Assembly: GCA_001430745.1 (NCBI GenBank)
Contig: KQ481970.1
Span: forward strand, 93,944 to 107,080
From: Auxenochlorella pyrenoidosa
Taxonomy: Eukaryota; Chlorophyta; Trebouxiophyceae; Chlorellales; Chlorellaceae
DNA length: 13,137 bases
Reading direction: 5' to 3'
The translations under genes and the position numbers were made by a program. A model generated the notes under the pieces. That model ran no database searches. It was not told the DNA's origin and was given only the letters and a program-made list of their open reading frames with translations. Positions 8,294 through 13,137 of this stretch are shown in pieces. How positions within the stretch are numbered: the stretch's first letter is position 1; each line of letters starts with the position of its first letter.

Positions 8294-9624
8294 CTACTGC
8301 CCCGGCTCTTCCAGCTCTTCATCTTCCGAGTTTGCTGATGCACCGCACATTTGCCGCAGAGCGCGCCGTGCCTCGCACGCCAGCTCCTCCATGCCGCAAG
8401 CCTCTAGCATCTGCCGCGAGGGACGGGGCAACAGTGCATGTCAACCAGTGTTCTGTTGTCTGCCGCTCGCTCGACATGCCGCAAGCAGCGTTGAGCAAAG
8501 ACGTCACGTGAGGAGCAGCGCAGTGTGTGAGATGCTCCGGGGGGCTTTGCATGTCGAGGGCAAGGGCTGAAAGAATGCTGGTGTTTGCATCACCCTGGAG
8601 TCTCTTCCCTCACCCCTTCTCGTGCGGCGAGGTGCACCTAGCTTGTCAGTGTGCATGCTGGCAGGCCGCAACCAGGATGTTGCAAGGGGTGCGCATGGGA
8701 AGGCTTGCCTGGATAAAAGAGCGCAGCTTGTCCACACGCTGGATGCGCCAGATGCGCGTGTGCAGCGCCTTTTTGCTCATGCTGCAGGCAGGGGGAGGCG
8801 ACCCGCGTCGCTGCCGCCCTGCAGCTGCCTGGCAAGCTGCGCCGGCGCAGGGGGCTGGCCAGGGAGGCAACTGCTGCGCATCCCTGCGTGGCCCCGCCGA
8901 CCCTTTGCTGCTCTTGATAGTTTGGATAGTCTCGCAACCGCACACAGCGCATCCTAAGCGGGCCCTTGGCACGTGCAGAGCGCGGGGCACGCACCTGCGT
9001 ATTCGCATGAGGTTATGCGAGTCAAGCTGCTCCGTCTCTGCCGGCTTGCACTTGCTGCTGCTGCCGCCAAGGCCGCTGTCGCGCACCACTTCCCGCACCG
9101 CACGGCACAGGTGGTGTGCGGGTGTGCTACAGGGGCAGGTTGCAAAGAGTTGCACAGCGGCGGGTGCATGCGTCAGTCAGGAGGTAGCGCCTGAATGCAA
9201 CATGGCATTCAATGGCAGCCCCGCACGCGCTTGATTGGCCCAGCCGAAGGATCGGCAAGTGTCACGGTTGTGCTCACTTCTCCTGCTCGTCTGTGAAGCG
9301 CTGCAACCTCGCTGCCTCGGCGCGCTCGCCCCGCAGGCGCCGCGACCGCCGTGTTGGCTCTGCTGCCTCTCCTGCTGTCGGCTCCCGCCGATGGCGCTCC
9401 GCTGCCCGCTGCTGTTGTTGCTGCTGCTGCGCCGCCCTGGCTCCCAGTGGATGCTCGATCAGACCAAGGTCCTGCAAAAGTGCCTGGTTACGCAGTATTC
9501 GCTGCCGGCGCTCCTCCTCGTAGGGATTCGTCTCTGGCTGCCCTGCATCCTGCAGCTGCATGTTGAAACATGCACTGGGCGATCCGAGTGTCGAAACCGG
9601 CTCCCGTTCTGCGCCAGCTGCCAT
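8294..9624 (-). CDS. Uncharacterised green-algal protein, 222 aa, 4 exons
   Basis: Exons on the minus strand: 9624-9278, 9126-8995, 8781-8709, 8410-8294. Junction phases (2, 2, 0) agree, and all donors have G at +5 (gtgagc, gtgcgt, gcaagc). The last intron has a GC donor. I do not recognise a named family. Residues 31-55 (NPYEEERRQRILRN.. LLQDLGL) resemble a short basic helix found at the N-terminus of WDR76/CMR1-like and some other plant nuclear proteins, from memory of those families, but no WD40 repeats follow. Next come seven Gln (about 66-72) and a basic RRSRRLRG (92-99), which could be a nuclear localisation or DNA-contacting patch. The C-terminal half has LMRIRSMSKKAL.TRI.RI (about 156-171) and KLRSFIQMLEACGMEELA (about 179-196), reading as amphipathic helices across two introns. 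It ends in an acidic tail (EDEELEEPGQ). Start: aaaATGGC at 9624 has good context; ATG at 9561 is an alternative. A nuclear role is inference only. Confidence 0.7.
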
Positions 9625-9866
9625 TTTGCATTTCAGCAAAACACAGCACGTGCTACGTCGTGGGGCTCTCTCATGTTGATTCGAGCTCCTGTGCACATCA
9701 CAGCAGCCAACAGACAGACATCGAAGAGGATACAAACCCTCGCAGTCCTCCCAGGTTTGCGCTCCATAACACCCTGGCTTGTCAGCGCGTTTTTCCCGTG
9801 GCCCGGGTGGCCTCCTCGCCCCTCCAGGCGATCAATCGGGGCCTCCGGGCATCGACCGCAAGGAAG
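9625..9866. promoter_or_regulatory. Divergent promoter interval
   Basis: These 242 bases separate the start codons of the minus-strand unknown gene and the plus-strand Nudix gene, so both 5' UTRs and promoters must fit here unless they overlap the genes. I saw no convincing TATA box. On the plus strand the Nudix frame stays open through the whole interval back to an ATG at 9570, inside exon 1 of the opposite gene. Confidence 0.6.
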
Positions 9867-11293
9867 ATGCCCAGTGGCAGCGACAGCAGTGGCACGGTGG
9901 CGGCGGTGGCAGCGGTGGCGGCGGTGGCAGCGGTGGGCGCCGCTACGAAAGCATCAGTTGCGGCAGCAGCACCTGTGGCAACAGGAGCAGCAGCGCCAGC
10001 AGCAGAAGGCGGGCTAGGGGCAGGGGTCAAACTCCTGACGGTGAGGCGATTTGCCGCTCGCCACATGGATGCCAGCTGCCGCGATCCTAGGGCCATCTGC
10101 TGACCGCCCACCCACCCCACCCCGCCCTCCCGCCGCTGGCAGCTCGTCATCCCGCACATTGACGGCCGCCTGCTGCTGGGCAAAAAGCTGCGCGGCTTTG
10201 GGGAAGGCTATTTCAATGGCTTTGGCGGCAAGGTGGAGCCGGGCGAGACGATAGAGGCGTCGGCACGGCGAGAGGCAAGCGCACCCTGCTTGCGGCTGTG
10301 AGGAGCAGGCGGGTCATTCGCCGGCATCGTGATGCTGCGTGCCGAGCTGTGTGGATCAGTCGGCCGCTGTGTGCCACGAAGGGCTGCGCGCCCCCGGCGG
10401 GTGCACGACAGCGCTGCTGAGGAGCCAGGCCCTGCATCCCCGACCCTGCAGCTGTTGGAGGAGGCGCACATCAGGGCAACTGCCATGGAGCACGCCGGCG
10501 TCCTGCACTTTGTGTTTGACGACAAGCCGCTGCCCTGGGAGGTGCACGGTGGGCGGGCGGTGGGCGGCTGCGCAGCGCTGCGAGCATGCCCTTGCACAGG
10601 GCGCCAGCAACCTGCGCACCAGCGCCGCGCGGCCTTTGCACAAGGGCCGCGCTGCGAGGCGACATGGCCCCATGCGTGGTCAAACCCCACCCCTCCGCTC
10701 CTCCAAGAGGCCGACCAGCAGTGCCCGCCCCTGCACCCGAGGCTGCAGTCTTCCGCGTGACGCGGTTTGAGGGCGCCCCGGCGGCCAGCGACGAGATGGA
10801 GCCGCTCTGGTTCCTGCCAGAGGAAGTGCCCTACCACTGCATGTGGGCAGACGATGTGCACTGGTGAGCGCGAGCTTGTGATGACGTGCTGCGGCAGAAG
10901 CAGTACGCGGCACCGGGTCAGGTGCGGCGGCAGCGCGATGTGACCACCCCCTGCTTGCTGCCGCCGCGCTCCCGGCAGGTATCCGCTCTTCCTGGCGGGC
11001 AAGCTCTTCCGCGGTACCTTCCACTTCAAGGACACCCACACGCGTGCGTGGCCACGCCTGAAGGGACAGGTGGACTGCACACAGAGCCTGGCTGCCTGGT
11101 GCCGGCAGCGCAGTGCGGACCGGCCAGCCCGCCGGCCTTCATGATCTGTCGAGATGTGCTGAGAAGAATTGCAGTGTTTGAACATCCCCGCTCTGACTGT
11201 CTCCACGCCTAATTGACCGCCTGCCTGCCTGCAGTGGTGGAGCACACCTTGGAGGAGGTGCAGCAGCTGCACCTGCCGACAGCGCCCTTGTGA
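9867..11293 (+). CDS. NUDT1: MTH1/NUDT1-like 8-oxo-dGTP diphosphatase, 213 aa, 6 exons
   Basis: MTH1 enzymes hydrolyse oxidised purine nucleoside triphosphates such as 8-oxo-dGTP to monophosphates, keeping them out of DNA. Exons: 9867-10040, 10143-10274, 10452-10548, 10749-10863, 10979-11043, 11235-11293, phases consistent. Intron 2 has a GC donor (gagGCAAGC). From residue 59 the protein follows human MTH1 closely: [20 protein letters not shown], then [27 protein letters not shown] and a C-terminal EHTLEEV. Residues equivalent to human Asn33, Trp117, Asp119 and Asp120, which read the 8-oxoguanine base, are present (Asn83, Trp167, Asp169, Asp170). The Nudix box spans 87-109 with the metal-binding RE..EE intact, but the usual Gly near its end is His108 (EEAHI). 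Residues 1-58 are an Ala/Val-rich extension absent from human MTH1. It might be an organelle transit peptide, but is short of Arg. ATG 9867 is the nearest start. Confidence 0.93.
9896..9931 (+). repeat. 18-bp tandem repeat in Nudix exon 1
   Basis: Two perfect copies of ggtggcggcggtggcagc, followed by a partial third copy, encode a Val-Ala-Ala run in the N-terminal extension. Because 18 is a multiple of three, changes in copy number would lengthen or shorten the extension without breaking the frame. Confidence 0.85.
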
Positions 11294-11976
11294 TCCAGCC
11301 GGTTTTGAACGTGCGACAGCTGGCAGGCGGTGGTTCCCCTCTGCATCTGGCTCTCCTGTATCCAATGCTCACATTGCGTCTCGCACACCTTCTGCACCGA
11401 GAAGTACGAGAAGGAAAGACATTTGTTCTTGGAAATGCAAGCACACTTGCGTTCCGAGGATAGTTCCGAGGATACTGCCCGAGCAGCCCGAGTCGGCGCA
11501 CCTGCCGTGCTTGCGTCTGCGCTGGCAAACACGCTACACCATCCAGGCCTAGGGCAGACGGCGTGATTGATGTGGAGCAATTTCTTTCATTCTCACTGGA
11601 TGCTGGTGATGAGTGAAAGGTAATCTGAAAGGCGAGGGGGATGTGCAACCATCCTAGGTTGGAGCAACATCCCTGGCGCAGCGCAGCGCAGGTGGCCAAG
11701 ACAGCCACTCTTGTGCGAGGCCACGCTCATTCTTATGAGAGGATGTGCCGCCGAGGAGCTGCGGCCTTTCTCTTGCTGCTGAAGAGCGAGGCCCTCGCTT
11801 CTCCTGCTTGCCCCCGCCCAGGCTTGCACTAGGGCTCTGGACTGCGCTCATTGCCATCTGTGAACCTTCTGATCGTCACTGCCGCAAGCAAGCCGGCTGT
11901 CCAGCGTCTGGTGCCCCGGTGCTGAGCCAGCGGCCTACCTGGAGTCCGCCCTGTGCCTTCTCGGGCTGCCTCCCTG
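11294..11976. other. Intergenic region between Nudix gene and ATG18-like gene
   Basis: About 680 bases hold the 3' UTR of the Nudix gene and the upstream region of the next gene. They are richer in A and T than the exons. Open frames on both strands show no family motif, no codon pattern like the neighbours and no workable splice structure, so I call no gene. Neither a TGTAA signal nor a TATA box was evident. Confidence 0.6.
11451..11474 (+). repeat. 12-bp perfect tandem repeat
   Basis: gttccgaggata occurs twice in a row, about 160 bases past the Nudix stop codon. It probably lies in the 3' UTR or spacer. No function is suggested by the sequence. Confidence 0.85.
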
Positions 11977-13137
11977 ATGGGAAGCCCCGGAGTGGCGTCG
12001 GGCAGCTACGCCGACACAGCAAAGCGGCTAGCGGGCCGCTCGCTGTTGGCGGCGGCGTCTGGCCTCGCCACCGTCGCCAAGGGCGTCTCCAAGGGCGTGT
12101 CTGCCCTCACCACCAGCAACAGCGACAAGGAGGCGGTTTGCTGCTTCAAGTTTGCGGTGCTGGAGTGGTCCGATGTGACAGCGGCCGGCGCAGATGCGCC
12201 CTGCTGCGGCGATCAGCCGCTGCTGCATCACCGCCTGCCTGCGCTGCTCGTCGGCCTCGAGTCGGGCTTCCAGGTGGGTGGCCATGGCCATGAGAGGCGA
12301 TTAATCTATGATCCAGCGAACTGCTGGCTGTGTCGCAGCTTGCAATCTGAGCACCGTCACTTTCCGGCGCAAGGCAGCTGCCCGCCAGTGGAGCCCGCCA
12401 GACGCGCTGCCAGCAAGTCCCGTCTGCACGCTGTGCCTGCCCCTGCTGTCGCAGGTGTGGCGGCTGGATGGGGTGAACCCGGCTGAGCTGGTGTCACGCC
12501 GCGATGGGCCAGTCAAGTGAGTGGGGCCTGCCATGGCAGCAGGCTTCAGGCTCCCCATCCTCCCTGGCAAGATCGTGTCAGGTCCAGCTGCGCCCCCTGC
12601 GTGGCTGACAGGCTGCCCTTGCTGCGCCAATCCTCGCACCCTCTGCAGGCTGATAGAGGCTGTGCCCGAGCCGCGGGTAGGCCAGGTGGACGGCGCAGAG
12701 GACGAGCTGTGCAGCGACCGGCCGCTGCTGGCGGTCGTGCCTGCAGCTGAGCGGCCCGCGTCGCTGCCGCCGCTGGCCGGCGGAGGGCAGGGGCAGCAGC
12801 CAGAGGCGGCGCCGCCGCCGCAGCAGCACACCCTGCAGCTGTACAGCCTGCGCTCGCACGGCTACGTGCGCAGCCTCAGCTTTGGCTGCGAGGTGCTGGA
12901 TGTGCAGGCCTCTGCCCGCCTGCTGGTCGTGGCGCTGCCCGGGCAGCTGCAGGCATTCGATGCCTGTACGCTCCAGCACACCTTTAGCTGCGTGACCTAC
13001 CTGCCGCCCGCGCCGGCACTGCTGCCGGCCGGCAACGGCGGGGCGCGCCGGCAGCAGCAGCAGCAGTTTGTCACTGCGGGCCTGACCAATGGCGGCGCCA
13101 GCCAGGCCCCGCGCCCGCCGCACCAGGCGGCGCCGCA
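11977..13137 (+). CDS. ATG18: ATG18f/g/h-type (BCAS3-domain) WD40 autophagy protein, N-terminal part
   Basis: Three exons are visible: 11977-12273, 12455-12516 and 12649 to the window edge (3' partial), joined by GT-AG introns in phases 0 and 2, giving about 282 residues. Plant ATG18 f/g/h proteins are PROPPIN-type beta-propellers that bind phosphoinositides and act in autophagosome formation, with a C-terminal BCAS3 domain. The match is by order of motifs. An N-terminal amphipathic SLLAAASGLATVAKGVSKGV comes first, then a strand ending in LLVGLESGFQ that continues across the intron as VWRLDGV. After that come ELVSRRDGPVK, RPLLAVV, LQLYSLRSHGYV and LLVVALPGQLQAFDACTL. Plant homologues carry the equivalents of RDGPV and FYSLRS..YV in the same order. 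Low-complexity inserts interrupt the blades: a Gly/Gln/Pro stretch before the YSLRS strand and five Gln near the end. The lipid-binding FRRG/LRRG motif and the BCAS3 domain would lie beyond the window. Start 11977 is the first ATG in this frame near the conserved N-terminus. Confidence 0.85.

Noticed and set aside
11139..11708. 189-residue minus-strand open frame after the Nudix gene
   Set aside because: It overlaps the last Nudix exon in antisense, is rich in Arg/Ser/Cys without pattern, and shows no recognisable domain or sensible start context.
1..13137. Idea of a multi-gene defence, biosynthetic or mobile system
   Set aside because: The genes lie on both strands, belong to unrelated eukaryotic families and have separate introns and promoters. 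No transposase, integrase, terminal repeats or clustered related enzymes were found.

Overview
The window looks like nuclear DNA of a green alga, most likely a trebouxiophyte of the Chlorella/Micractinium type. It is GC-rich, with many small exons split by introns of roughly 60-370 nt. Proteins carry Ala/Gln/Ser/Pro low-complexity inserts, and the genes are eukaryotic families (a METE-type methionine synthase, an MTH1-type Nudix hydrolase, an ATG18/BCAS3-type WD40 protein). There is no bacterial operon layout, CRISPR array, rRNA, tRNA or recognisable transposon. All gene models were spliced by hand using donor/acceptor sites, phase continuity and protein-family consensus. No transcript evidence was available.

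Layout. (1) 154-570 (+): the last two exons of a cobalamin-independent methionine synthase, cut by the left edge. (2) 571-1704: no convincing gene. (3) 1705-7872 (+): a 16-exon ankyrin-repeat protein of about 1,049 aa, taking up nearly half the window. (4) 7873-8293: convergent 3' region, with a doubled TGTAA poly(A) signal for the next gene. (5) 8294-9624 (-): a 4-exon gene for an unrecognised 222-aa basic/acidic protein. (6) 9625-9866: a 242-bp divergent promoter interval. (7) 9867-11293 (+): a 6-exon MTH1/NUDT1-like 8-oxo-dGTP diphosphatase of 213 aa. (8) 11294-11976: intergenic. (9) 11977-13137 (+): the first three exons of an ATG18f/g/h (BCAS3-domain) autophagy protein, cut by the right edge.

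The genes are unrelated housekeeping or accessory loci (methionine synthesis, ankyrin scaffold, nucleotide-pool sanitation, autophagy). I see no evidence that they form one system. The most unusual signals are in the gene structures. About 7 of 26 introns appear to start with GC rather than GT. A 102-bp in-frame tandem duplication copies the intron 1 acceptor of the ankyrin gene. The Nudix box has His in place of its last Gly. The minus-strand gene encodes a compact protein I cannot assign to a named family.
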